Shown: piece after piece, positions 45,539 through 53,739 of the stretch
Position numbering within the stretch: position 1 is the stretch's first letter
Layout: the number at the start of each line of letters is the position of its first letter
Assembly: GCA_002478945.1 (NCBI GenBank)
Contig: DLKM01000020.1
Location: 1-64,000, forward strand
Origin: Christensenella sp. UBA7588
Lineage (GTDB): Bacteria; Bacillota; Clostridia; Christensenellales; CAG-917
DNA: 64,000 nucleotides
Reading direction: 5' to 3'
The notes under the pieces: model-generated
Told to the model about the DNA's origin: nothing
The model's input: the letters and a program-made list of their open reading frames with translations, nothing else
Database searches by the model: none
Made by a program: the position numbers and the translations under genes

Positions 45539-45707
45539 GTGGTGCGGTCTATGCTGCGCAAATGGCGCATCCGCGCCTGCGTGCAGTCGCACGCAACACT
45601 TCGTTTTTTATTTGCTTGCTATGTCCACTACGCTCGATGGCCGCAAATGCTACGCGCTTGCGTCTCTCTTCGCTTGTGGTCACCGAAGTCTCGGCACCCT
45701 GCACACA
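45539..45707. repeat. Palindromic repeat, copy R3
   Basis: It starts GGTGCGGTCTATGCTGCGCAA and ends with GGTCACC...CTCGGCACC, which is close to an inverted form of the R2 start. It shares TGTCCACTxCGCTCGAT with R2. Together R2 and R3 give a 490-base GC-rich island between AT-rich genes. Confidence 0.6.
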
Positions 45708-45708
45708 A

Positions 45709-45746
45709 AAAAAGTGAGCACAGACAATTCTGTACTCACTTTTTTG
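45709..45746. terminator. Bidirectional terminator
   Basis: AAGTGAGCACAGA pairs with TCTGTACTCACTT (45712-45741, one mismatch) and has A and T tracts on both sides. Bases 45747-45881 contain nothing further. Confidence 0.85.
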
Positions 45747-45881
45747 TTGGTGCGCAGAAAACAACCGCAGTTGAACATATCATTTTACTATCAAATTATG
45801 CAGTTCATGTTTTTGGACTACACAACTACCGAGCATTAGTCCCGCAACCGTATGTTGTAACAATGAGAATATAAGAGAATA

Positions 45882-46739
45882 TCACTCATCTACTTGCTCG
45901 TAATAATAAGAGTAGTCGATTCCTTTCATGAAGATTTCGCGATTGTTTATATCGTTGGTCAATGCACCTTTTATAAGTTCGTAAATATGCGATGAATCCA
46001 CAGGACTTTCCTGCATTGCCGTAAGGTAAGCCTTTTTGTCGATTTTGCTCCAATCAACGCACTTTTTTAGATGCTTTTTCAAAATCAAATCAAGCCAAAT
46101 ACGCGTACTTCTGCCATTACCTTCCATAAACGGATGCGCAACGTTCATCTCGACGTATTTGTCTACGATTTGTTCAAGCGTATCGTCGGGCATATTCTCA
46201 ATTTGGCGCAAATTTTCTTGCAAATACATTGCCGGCGCAAACGCAAAACCGCCCTTTGCTATATTCATTGTGCGGATTTGTCCTGCAAAATCATACAGTC
46301 CACCGAAAATATACGCGTGTATTTGTTGCAAGCCTTTTACTGTGCCGACTTCGATTTCGTTTATCATACCCGACTCGAACAATTCGTACGCTTTTTTCTT
46401 GCTTTTATCATCAATTGACGATCCCATTCCCTTCAACCACTTCTCGAACACGAGTGATTTTTTGCTAGGAATAAGTGCAATAATGGTATTTACACCCTCT
46501 TCATCAACGACGTCAGTCATATATTTTTTGCCGTCGGAAGCGGTCAATTTCAGTTGTCGACAAATTGTCGACAACTCGCCTTTTCTACGTTTGAGAGCGT
46601 TCCAATATGAGCGCGGATTTGTGCTTTTTGTGAGTGCTTCCGCAATATCCGTAGCGCAAAACCACCATTTGGAAGTATCTTCATCCCAAACGGCTCTTAC
46701 GGGTATATCTTCAAAAAAACGAATCGACGTTTTGATCAC
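45882..46739 (-). CDS. BRO-N/Fic fusion protein
   Basis: At 285 residues, residues 1-100 look like a BRO-N/antirepressor domain (KWWFCATDIAEAL, KKYMTDVVDEEGV). Residues 125-285 are a Fic AMP-transferase with H202-PFMEGNGRSTR. Near the C-terminus S277-YYY-E281 matches the SxxxE inhibitory helix of class III Fic proteins, though the following Gly/Asn is Gln. It starts with GTG after AAGGATG. Possible roles are a toxin or a regulator that modifies a host target. Typical of mobile or phage-derived regions. Confidence 0.85.
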   Translation of the reverse strand: MIKTSIRFFEDIPVRAVWDEDTSKWWFCATDIAEALTKSTNPRSYWNALKRRKGELSTICRQLKLTASDGKKYMTDVVDEEGVNTIIALIPSKKSLVFEKWLKGMGSSIDDKSKKKAYELFESGMINEIEVGTVKGLQQIHAYIFGGLYDFAGQIRTMNIAKGGFAFAPAMYLQENLRQIENMPDDTLEQIVDKYVEMNVAHPFMEGNGRSTRIWLDLILKKHLKKCVDWSKIDKKAYLTAMQESPVDSSHIYELIKGALTNDINNREIFMKGIDYSYYYEQVDE

Positions 46740-47330
46740 GCAAGCACATCCTTAATCATATTATTTGAAATTATTATATCATTTGCAAATAAACTTATCA
46801 ATACTTGATCGCAATCTTATATCTTTTTACTACTAAAAAACAAGATAAACATCTAACTGCGATTTTTCTTAACCAGAAAGCACATTTGTTGATATCTGCA
46901 ATTGTTTGTTGCCTTATGCTATTATACCGAACGCCGTAAACATAAGACATTAACCTTATTCATTTTTTCGTACTCCTTAAACGCTCTAAAAGCCGTTTGT
47001 AAAGCTAAAAAATGTCTAGGGGTAAACATTATTTTTGTTCGCACACCCTTAAGGGTAATATAGATTTCTATATACTCGTTTTTTCGATTTTCAATTTGAG
47101 TATTTTTCCAAGTCGCTTAGATCTTTTGCACAATATCTATATTCAGCGGCACAATTTGGGCAAAGACATAAAATAGCGGCACAATTTATGTACACATATA
47201 CCTACTTTATACTATGAAAAACAAAACAAACACAAACCGAAACTTAGGGATTCGACTTGTGTTCTCGATGACTCTCAAATGCTGAATAATAATATGCAAC
47301 CCTTTATTTCAACATTCTCATTCTGTAAAG
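46740..47330. other. Gene-free AT-rich stretch with a possible IS21-like end
   Basis: No gene is supported. A 13-base direct repeat, AGCGGCACAATTT, occurs at 47145-47157 and 47175-47187, exactly 30 bases apart, followed by ATGTACA. Read on the minus strand this gives TGTACAT-AAATTGTGCCGCT twice, like the multiple end-repeats of IS21-family elements. A perfect ACCCTTAAGGGT palindrome lies at about 47047-47058. No transposase is present. Confidence 0.4.
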
Positions 47331-47759
47331 TTATGATCGCCCATAATGTTTCATCATTTCAATTCTGACATTTTCAAGTTGTGTGGCCAATGGAATTAAT
47401 CGATTAACATCATTAGACAACTTTCCGTACTGTTTATCAATATTTCTTTGATAGCTATCAACTGTTCCATATAAAAAATCTATGTAGCCTTTATGCACCC
47501 AATAATTTCTAATTTCTTTTATCCCATTAAGTAAAGTATAATCATCTCGGCTCAAATATGGTGATTCATCACTAAAATCCAACTCTTCAAGTTTTTTCAA
47601 CACGGAGCCAAGAGGTTTATTGATTACGGTATCAAGATTATTAGAAAAATCACCTCGCAACATACCTGCATACATAATTTTTATGTCATGCTCAATGCAT
47701 TGACACTTTTTTATTAGAATCCCCATCATTTCATCAAACAATTCTTTTGTAACAAACAT
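47331..47759 (-). CDS. HEPN-like helical protein
   Basis: This 142-residue, nearly all-helical protein carries KEIRNYWVHKGY, in which R84-N-x3-H89 fits the Rx4-6H motif of HEPN ribonucleases. HEPN proteins act as toxins or as defence effectors. The start MFVTKELFDE follows GAGGAG; an upstream in-frame start adds nine residues. A 75-residue gene lies 99 bases upstream on the same strand and could be its partner. Confidence 0.55.
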   Translation of the reverse strand: MFVTKELFDEMMGILIKKCQCIEHDIKIMYAGMLRGDFSNNLDTVINKPLGSVLKKLEELDFSDESPYLSRDDYTLLNGIKEIRNYWVHKGYIDFLYGTVDSYQRNIDKQYGKLSNDVNRLIPLATQLENVRIEMMKHYGRS

Positions 47760-47858
47760 TTTATATATCTCCTCAACCAATAACATTATATATTTAATTC
47801 AAATATTATCGGCATACTTAAACCAGTCCGCTTTCATCACATAAAATACTAGACACTA

Positions 47859-48086
47859 CTAAAAAGATACATCCTTCGTGTTGTTTAATCCATTTTTTAT
47901 TAAATCACATATTTTTTTTGAAACAGGAGAAATATTAGGTCCTTCTTCAAAAGATAATTCGTCTTCAAATCTAATACATAGCCCTAACAATTCTACTATT
48001 TTTTCCGCATTTAAATCATTAATTTGATACACTTTTTCATATCCTTGCGATAATTCAATTTGTTCATTATTAAACGTTATTTTCAT
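47859..48086 (-). CDS. Small protein of unknown function
   Basis: This 75-residue protein has a good ribosome site (AAGGAGAG). It has a short beta start (MKITFNNEQIEL), then two acidic helices (NDLNAEKIVELLGLCIRFEDEL; SKKICDLIKNGL). No family recognised. It precedes the HEPN-like gene, so it could be an antitoxin; its start overlaps the end of a truncated frame. Confidence 0.6.
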   Translation of the reverse strand: MKITFNNEQIELSQGYEKVYQINDLNAEKIVELLGLCIRFEDELSFEEGPNISPVSKKICDLIKNGLNNTKDVSF

Positions 48087-48303
48087 CAGAACTCTCCTTG
48101 TAAAATATGTCTTTGTAGCCTATTTTTCTCACTCTTTTTCTGATAGCTTCTTTTCCGCCATCCAATATTTCTGCGGCAATTAAAAGAATTTTTCGATTGT
48201 CTAAATTCGAATTGATAGATTTATAAGAATATAGCTCCTTCGACTCAACACCATCACAATAACAATTAAAATGCTCATTATCATTTTGACAAACAATTTG
48301 TAG
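48070..48303 (-). pseudogene. 3' remnant of an unknown gene
   Basis: An open frame of about 77 codons with protein-like composition has no start codon and is cut by a TAG at 48304-48306. It reads QNDNEHFNCYCDG near its beginning and RKILLIAAEILDGGKEAIRK later. It ends inside the start of the 75-residue gene. The source family is not recognised. Confidence 0.4.
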
Positions 48304-48517
48304 CTATCAACACTCTTGCAATAATTATTCCAATTAAATCAATTAAAGACAAGTTTTTTAGCAAAGCATTCGCCATAATGACAGTCAAAATGAATATATC
48401 CCTATTGACAAACTGTGTAAATATGCAAACCATTTTCATTTGCCCTTCGTGGTGGTTATCGTCGCATAAGTCAGCGAATATATCAACGGCACGGAAAAAT
48501 AGTGATGGATATTGTGA

Positions 48518-48562
48518 GAGCCATTTTATAGAGTCAGACTCATAGCAGTTTGGCTTTTTTTT
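48518..48562 (+). terminator. Hairpin terminator
   Basis: AGCCA...TGGCT (48519-48555) encloses the perfect GAGTC-A-GACTC (48531-48541), then eight Ts. Between here and 48694 are TTGACA (48594-48599) with a weak -10 and a TGCCGAACGGCA palindrome, likely the start of the mobile-element operon. Confidence 0.65.
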
Positions 48563-48694
48563 ACACTATTTTTCGCTCAAACAGCTTTGGCCGTTGACAT
48601 ATTCCATTGCAACAGTATTCGCATTTGAAACGTTTCGACTTATGCTCCTTTCCCACTGCCGAACGGCAATCTCAAATAAAAAGGAGTTAGAAAA

Positions 48695-48931
48695 ATGATT
48701 GAACTCAACAAAATTGCATTCATTGATGAAGATGGTTTCGATTTCAATGACGGTGAAAGCATTATCAGATTTGATACCGTTGCTTATTACCCTGAAAGAA
48801 ACGAAATCATCTATGCAATTACCAACAACGGAAAGATTTCCGTTATCACTTATGACGTGTTTGAAGATGACAAAGGTCATTATATCGAATACGGAAATAC
48901 GCTTATCAAGATTTACATATCGGAGGACTGA
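48695..48931 (+). CDS. Small acidic protein of the mobile operon
   Basis: This 78-residue acidic protein, mostly beta-strand (IIRFDTVAYYPERNEIIYAI), has AAAAAGGAG before the ATG. First gene of a run of nine closely packed plus-strand genes. Family unknown. Its spacing, two bases before ardA, implies translation with it. Confidence 0.65.
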   Translation: MIELNKIAFIDEDGFDFNDGESIIRFDTVAYYPERNEIIYAITNNGKISVITYDVFEDDKGHYIEYGNTLIKIYISED

Positions 48932-48933
48932 CA

Positions 48934-49479
48934 ATGGGAAATATCAGTATAGTTATCGGTTCTTGGGGTTCATACAACGAATGCAACGAAAGAGCCTTAG
49001 GCTCTAATTGGCTTGACTTATCGGACTACAACGATTGGGAAGAAATCGTTGAAGAGCTCAAACGCGAAGGTTTTGAATTGGACGGTATAGACGAAGAATT
49101 GTTTATACAAGACATCGAAGGCATATCAGACCGTTCTGTCAATTGGGATTATATGAATCCCGAAAACCTATTCAACACGCTTTACGAATCGGGCGTCCTT
49201 ACCAACGATTATAAATATAAAGAACTTTGCGCTTTCCTTGAAGTTAAAAACTATGACGATTTTGAAGAACTTGTAAAAAACCGCGGTGAGAATTGGGACG
49301 ATAACGTCAACCTTTGGAGTGGTTTTACTTGGGAAGATTACGGAAAAGAAATGCTGGACTGTTGCGGATATAACATCCCCGAACACCTATTAGACTTTTT
49401 TGACCTTGAACGCTATGGCAAATACTGTGGCGATTACAACGTTTACGAATGCGAAAACGGCTTAATTGAAATTTATTAA
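48934..49479 (+). CDS. ardA: ArdA-type antirestriction protein
   Basis: This 181-residue, very acidic protein has the ArdA layout: an N-terminal GSWGSYNECNERALGSNWLDL, the repeated EEIVEELKREGF-type helix, SVNWDYMNPENL, and acidic helices to the end. ArdA imitates bent B-DNA and blocks type I restriction enzymes, protecting incoming conjugative DNA. It sits at the head of a mobile-element operon with PcfK/AcrIIA9- and PcfJ-type genes. Confidence 0.85.
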   Translation: MGNISIVIGSWGSYNECNERALGSNWLDLSDYNDWEEIVEELKREGFELDGIDEELFIQDIEGISDRSVNWDYMNPENLFNTLYESGVLTNDYKYKELCAFLEVKNYDDFEELVKNRGENWDDNVNLWSGFTWEDYGKEMLDCCGYNIPEHLLDFFDLERYGKYCGDYNVYECENGLIEIY

Positions 49480-49493
49480 AAGGAGAATTACCT

Positions 49494-49907
49494 ATGAATA
49501 TAACCATTGAACAAAAGAAACAAAAAGCGATTGAACTTATGAACACACTTAACCTTTACAAGCCATATATCAAAGACTTTGAGCAGCACAACGACGTTTG
49601 CTATTACGAAGGCTTTGGCGGATTTTGGACATACCAAGAACCCGAATTACAAGAGAAAATAGAAACGTTCGAGAAAGAACATAACTGTCTTGTATATGCT
49701 GTTACACACGAATACACGGAAATTGGCGAGTTGTATGATTTCCTTATTGTTACTGATTATGAGGAAGAATGGAACACTCTTTTGGAAAAGACGGACAGAT
49801 ACTATTACGCTCTCGCTTACGTTTGGAACAAAGACTGTGAATGGTGTTCGGAATTTGGAACAATAGTTATCCGTTCATTCGGTGGAGGTATTTCAAGAAT
49901 TGCGTGA
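49494..49907 (+). CDS. Acidic mobile-element protein of unknown function
   Basis: This 137-residue protein is rich in Tyr, Trp and Glu (VCYYEGFGGFWTYQEPELQ). AAGGAGAATTACCT precedes the ATG. Four Cys occur but no clear zinc site is formed. It is one of several short acidic proteins in this operon; DNA mimicry is possible but not shown. Confidence 0.65.
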   Translation: MNITIEQKKQKAIELMNTLNLYKPYIKDFEQHNDVCYYEGFGGFWTYQEPELQEKIETFEKEHNCLVYAVTHEYTEIGELYDFLIVTDYEEEWNTLLEKTDRYYYALAYVWNKDCEWCSEFGTIVIRSFGGGISRIA

Positions 49908-49917
49908 GGTGAAAACG

Positions 49918-50235
49918 ATGAAGATTTATCTTGTTTTATTTCAGTATTCAACCGATGATTGTTTTGGAATCGATACGCAAGCATTCTCAACATACGAGAA
50001 AGCCGTTGAACGCTTTAACGCGATAATTGGCGATGAAATGAAAGCCGAAATAAGTTGGGCTGCAGATGCATTTGAAAACGGCGTTTTACAGGACGAATAC
50101 GAGTTGGACTGTAACGAGCCTTTTACCGACGGCGAAGAACACGAACTTTGGTGGAATTTGCAATGTAAAAACGATTGGTATCTTCAAGACAATTTGGAAT
50201 TGCGAATTATAGAAATAGATAAGGAGGAAAAATAA
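49918..50235 (+). CDS. Small mobile-element protein
   Basis: This 105-residue protein begins MKIYLVLFQYSTDD and contains an acidic, Trp-rich middle (EEHELWWNLQCKNDWYL). GAGGTGAAAACG precedes the ATG; a start 36 bases upstream would overlap the previous gene and is not preferred. Family unknown. Confidence 0.65.
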   Translation: MKIYLVLFQYSTDDCFGIDTQAFSTYEKAVERFNAIIGDEMKAEISWAADAFENGVLQDEYELDCNEPFTDGEEHELWWNLQCKNDWYLQDNLELRIIEIDKEEK

Positions 50236-50483
50236 TGAAACCGATAGAAGTAAACGCACATCTTAATTCAATGGACGGAAAGACGGGCCGAGCAATATTG
50301 CTCGGTCCTAATTATTTATTTGCAAGACCTATAACCAACTCTTACGTTTTCAAGGTTGGCAATCAACTTTGCACGGGCGTTATGAACTGGTTTGTAGGCG
50401 AATACTACGTTGACGACAAATACGGAATCGTGGACGAGAGAAACGAAAACTACGACATCTACAAGAAATACATAAAGGAGTGA
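50235..50483 (+). CDS. Small mobile-element protein
   Basis: This 82-residue protein has its ATG overlapping the previous stop (TAATG) and AAGGAGG inside that gene. It has a compact beta fold pattern (GRAILLGPNYLFARP, YVFKVGNQLCTGVMNWFVGEYY). Function unknown. Confidence 0.65.
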   Translation: MKPIEVNAHLNSMDGKTGRAILLGPNYLFARPITNSYVFKVGNQLCTGVMNWFVGEYYVDDKYGIVDERNENYDIYKKYIKE

Positions 50484-50487
50484 GAAT

Positions 50488-50862
50488 ATGGCACAAATCA
50501 AAGACTTGGAAAAATACATAGACTACGAGTTTTCTTCCGGCTGTTATACGGGAGATGACTACAAAAGTTTTCAAACGAAATACATCAACTATTTGCGTTC
50601 TATATGCAAACAAAATCATTGGCATCTTGTGAACGTCGGAAGAAATCATTATTGCTTTTCGGCGTTTATTAAGAGCGCAGAAAACAAATGCGTTTACGTT
50701 TCCATAAGCGACGTTAGGTTTTTTACCAACGAATGGTACAACAACATTTTGATACGCAAAGCAAAGAACGAGCAAGATTATTACGGTGGTTTCAACCACA
50801 GAACGACGCTCAAAGAACTCGAAATGAAAGCAATGGAACTACTCGAAGATTTTCCGTTTTAG
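50488..50862 (+). CDS. Mobile-element protein of unknown function
   Basis: This 124-residue protein follows AAGGAGTGAGAAT. It has Tyr/Trp-rich strands (HWHLVNVGRNHYCFSAFI) and an LKELEMKAMELL helix at the end. It lies nine bases before the PcfK/AcrIIA9-like gene. Function unknown. Confidence 0.65.
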   Translation: MAQIKDLEKYIDYEFSSGCYTGDDYKSFQTKYINYLRSICKQNHWHLVNVGRNHYCFSAFIKSAENKCVYVSISDVRFFTNEWYNNILIRKAKNEQDYYGGFNHRTTLKELEMKAMELLEDFPF

Positions 50863-50871
50863 GAGGCAATA

Positions 50872-51807
50872 ATGGAACTCAATTTAATCGCTCAAAATAA
50901 GCAAGAAGAACTTGTCTTGAAATACCTTCAAGATAATGCGAGCGACGTCCTTGTGAACAAGATAAACAATGGTACTCCGTTTGAAAAAGACGGCAAGAAA
51001 CTTACAAACAAAAAGACGCTTTCGAGCTTTATAAAATATGCATTTAATAATGCACAGGAACTTTCCGAAAAAGGCGCGATTGCTGCTTGTATAGATAGCG
51101 ATACCGTCTTTGGTTGGGCAATCCATTTCTTTGAAGAAGATAACATCGTAGGAACACTTTATAACGATGACGGAACGGAATATAAGCCCGTTATTAAACA
51201 CGTTCAAAACACCACTATTAAACCAAAACCACAACCGCAAAAACCGAATGATATTCAGTTCTCTATATTTGATGATTTGACCGAACAAGAAGTTAAAGAT
51301 ACCGAAATAGAAGAATTAAATACTATTACGGAAAAACATAGCAATATGGAAAAATCCGAAACACAAATTGAAAAACCTTCTAAAAGCAAATCTCCAAACT
51401 CTACATTTTACGATAAATATCTTGTTTTGCAACAGCAAAATCCAAAGAGCGCAGTTGCATATAGGCTTGGTGATTTCTATGAGATTTTAGGTGAAAATGC
51501 CGTTGAGATTGCAAGAGAAATAGACCTTACTTTGACAAGCCGAGATTGCGGATTGGAAGAACGTATGCCTATGATTGGATTCCCTTATCACGCAGCGGAA
51601 ATCTATTTTGCGAAGATTGCAAAAACACATAATTTGCTTGTTGTAGAAACTGATGGAACGACAAGACGAATTGAACAAATCCCCAACAAAAATGAACGCA
51701 TCGTGGATGCTGAAACGGGCGAGATTTTAGGCGAAGTTTTAGAGCCAAACGATAGTGTTATTTCAAAGTTGTTTGAGATATTTGGAAACACGTTGGAGGT
51801 GCAATAA
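50872..51807 (+). CDS. PcfK/AcrIIA9-like domain fused to MutS domain I
   Basis: At 311 residues, residues 10-97 match the PcfK family that includes the Cas9 inhibitor AcrIIA9: EELVLKYLQDNASDVLVNKI at the start and DTVFGWAIHFFEEDNI at 77-92. A charged linker (100-176) follows. Residues 178-258 resemble MutS domain I: YDKYLVLQQQNP, YRLGDFYEILGENA and MPMIGFPYHAAEIYFAKI, with the mismatch-reading Phe-x-Glu (F202, E204) intact. No MutS ATPase part exists. PcfJ follows after one base. Confidence 0.8.
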   Translation: MELNLIAQNKQEELVLKYLQDNASDVLVNKINNGTPFEKDGKKLTNKKTLSSFIKYAFNNAQELSEKGAIAACIDSDTVFGWAIHFFEEDNIVGTLYNDDGTEYKPVIKHVQNTTIKPKPQPQKPNDIQFSIFDDLTEQEVKDTEIEELNTITEKHSNMEKSETQIEKPSKSKSPNSTFYDKYLVLQQQNPKSAVAYRLGDFYEILGENAVEIAREIDLTLTSRDCGLEERMPMIGFPYHAAEIYFAKIAKTHNLLVVETDGTTRRIEQIPNKNERIVDAETGEILGEVLEPNDSVISKLFEIFGNTLEVQ

Positions 51808-51808
51808 A

Positions 51809-53119
51809 ATGAAAATCGAAAAGATAAAACCTATCCCGAAATATATCGAAAAGAAAATCAAAGCGATTGATAAGGCATATCCCGTTCGTGGTAGGACTCG
51901 TTTTTACGCTTACCTCACAAGGAATGACGGCGAACTTGTCAAAGTTACAGTTGCCGTAAAAGAGAAAAAGAACAAATGGTGTTGCAAACAAGTTGCTGTG
52001 CACGGTGTCCATTCTGATAAATGCTATGTAAAAGATATGGAATTTACATATGTTGGCGGATACATTGTCGGTTGGTATGCAGAAGGTTTTGTAAAACGCC
52101 GACCTTGGTACGAGGACGGCTGTTGGGGATGGACTGATGACAAATTGTTTGACCCTTACGCCCCGATAGTAAACAGAGATTATATTTTGCAACATTTTCC
52201 CGAATACAAGTACAGCGCAGTTGATAGTTATACCGGCATAGACGTTTTCAAATATTTACGGCTTTACGAACAATACCCACAAATCGAGTATTTAACAAAA
52301 CTCGGATTGCATAATCTCGCAATGTCAAAACAAATATTGAAATTGTGCGGAAAAGACAAGCGTTTTAGAAAATGGCTTGCACAAAACAAAAACACATTAA
52401 ACAAATCATCGTTATATATTCCGGTTGTCTTGCAAGCATATAAAAAGAACTTAAACGTGTTGGAATTGCAAACATATTATTCCGCAAAACTCAAATTGAG
52501 CAAGGACTGGTTGCTTGAACCTTTACGGATTGCGTTTAAGAACGACTTTGAAACGCTTATTCGGTATCTCACAAATAAGGAAACAAACGCTTACACATAT
52601 TGGGATTATTGGACTGCTTGCACGAATCTCGGCTTGGATATGAACGAGGGAAAGAATCGTTATCCTCACGATTTTAAACGTTGGCACGATATACGAATAG
52701 ACGAATATCATACCTTGCAGGCAAAGGAAGATGAGCAGAAGCGTAAAGACCTCTATGAAAAATTCGCAAAGGTTGCCGAAAAGTATCTCGCACTTCAATA
52801 CGAAAAGAAGGCGAATTACGTCGTCATTATTGCGCATAACCCAAATGAACTTGTTGTCGAAGGACGAGCCCTTGAACATTGTGTAGGGCGGATGAATTAC
52901 GACCAAAAGTTTGCAAGAGAAGAATCCCTTATTTTCTTTATCCGTACAAAAGAACATCCCGACGTTCCGCTTGTGACGCTTGAATACTCGCCATCCAAAA
53001 AACGAGTTCTTCAATGTTATGGGAAGAAAGACAACAAACCAAATGACAGCATTTTGAATTTTGTAAACAAAAAATGGCTGCCGTTTGCAAACAGACAAAT
53101 CAAAAAACTTGCTGCATAA
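51809..53119 (+). CDS. pcfJ: PcfJ-like protein
   Basis: At 436 residues, the C-terminal third has the PcfJ signature: VVEGRALEHCVGRMNYD, then ESLIFFIRTKEHPDVPLVTLEYSP and VLQCYGKKDNKPN. PcfJ/PcfK pairs were named from the conjugative plasmid pCF10; the biochemical role of PcfJ is not known. GGAGGTGCAATAAA precedes the ATG. The N-terminal 150 residues include a Trp/Tyr/Cys-rich region. Confidence 0.85.
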   Translation: MKIEKIKPIPKYIEKKIKAIDKAYPVRGRTRFYAYLTRNDGELVKVTVAVKEKKNKWCCKQVAVHGVHSDKCYVKDMEFTYVGGYIVGWYAEGFVKRRPWYEDGCWGWTDDKLFDPYAPIVNRDYILQHFPEYKYSAVDSYTGIDVFKYLRLYEQYPQIEYLTKLGLHNLAMSKQILKLCGKDKRFRKWLAQNKNTLNKSSLYIPVVLQAYKKNLNVLELQTYYSAKLKLSKDWLLEPLRIAFKNDFETLIRYLTNKETNAYTYWDYWTACTNLGLDMNEGKNRYPHDFKRWHDIRIDEYHTLQAKEDEQKRKDLYEKFAKVAEKYLALQYEKKANYVVIIAHNPNELVVEGRALEHCVGRMNYDQKFAREESLIFFIRTKEHPDVPLVTLEYSPSKKRVLQCYGKKDNKPNDSILNFVNKKWLPFANRQIKKLAA

Positions 53120-53132
53120 AGGAGAAAACACT

Positions 53133-53447
53133 ATGGCAAATTATTATAGAATTACCGCATATCACAAAGAAAAAGACATCTCAATTATTATGGACTCATA
53201 CGGACATTTTGAAAAGAAGTGGCAGTTTTCTGCCGACCTTATTCGTAGGGGCTTTGACATTATCGAAGTATCCGACGATACGCAATTCCTTGACGGAAAC
53301 ATAGAGCGATTGACCATGCCCAAACAAGACAAACTTACTCTTAGGGCTTGTTCAATGGGAAAACCTTCAAGAATTACTCAATCGGTAGGAAACGAACAAC
53401 GCAACGCAATACAAGTAAACGACAAAATTTATGTGCCATACACATAA
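53133..53447 (+). CDS. Small mobile-element protein
   Basis: This 104-residue protein follows AAAGGAGAAAACACT, 13 bases after pcfJ. Sequence begins MANYYRITAYHKEKDISIIMDS and is probably an alpha/beta fold. Last intact gene of the mobile operon. Function unknown. Confidence 0.65.
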   Translation: MANYYRITAYHKEKDISIIMDSYGHFEKKWQFSADLIRRGFDIIEVSDDTQFLDGNIERLTMPKQDKLTLRACSMGKPSRITQSVGNEQRNAIQVNDKIYVPYT

Positions 53448-53568
53448 GAATAGCCGTGCATAGAGAAAACGAAGATAAAGGAAAAAGTCTTACTGCTTTA
53501 ATTACGATACAGATTTTGGTTGCACTTCCGCATATTATCAGTTCTTAAAGCGTGAAAATAACATTTAA
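53448..53568 (+). pseudogene. Frameshifted gene remnant
   Basis: Two short frames look protein-like and join by a shift: HRENEDKGKS near 53460-53490, then YCFNYDTDFGCTSAYYQFLK ending at 53568. No start codon is available. It is likely the tail of a further operon gene in decay. Confidence 0.35.
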
Positions 53569-53615
53569 TTTTAACACACAAAGTAATCATAAAGATACAT
53601 ATATGCTGTCAACCT

Positions 53616-53651
53616 AAAAAGAGAGAAACGGACTTCGCTTCTCTCTTTTTT
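53616..53651. terminator. Bidirectional terminator
   Basis: GAGAGAA (53621-53627) and TTCTCTC (53639-53645) flank an ACGgacttCG loop, with A5 before and T6 after. It ends both the mobile operon and the rhamnose operon. Bases 53652-53739 are AT-rich without a gene. Confidence 0.85.
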
Positions 53652-53739
53652 GATTTTATAAAATGCACTTATAAAGGTAATTCTATTATTTTTCCCAAAC
53701 TATATTTAGGCAATACGCCGTTGCTTTGGATATGTTCGC

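Noticed and set aside
43262..45707. CRISPR array
   Set aside because: Repeats R1-R3 are long, different in length and not regularly spaced, and no cas genes are present.
45539..45874. Short plus-strand frames over repeat R3
   Set aside because: They arise from the repeat, lack ribosome sites and change frame across the repeat.
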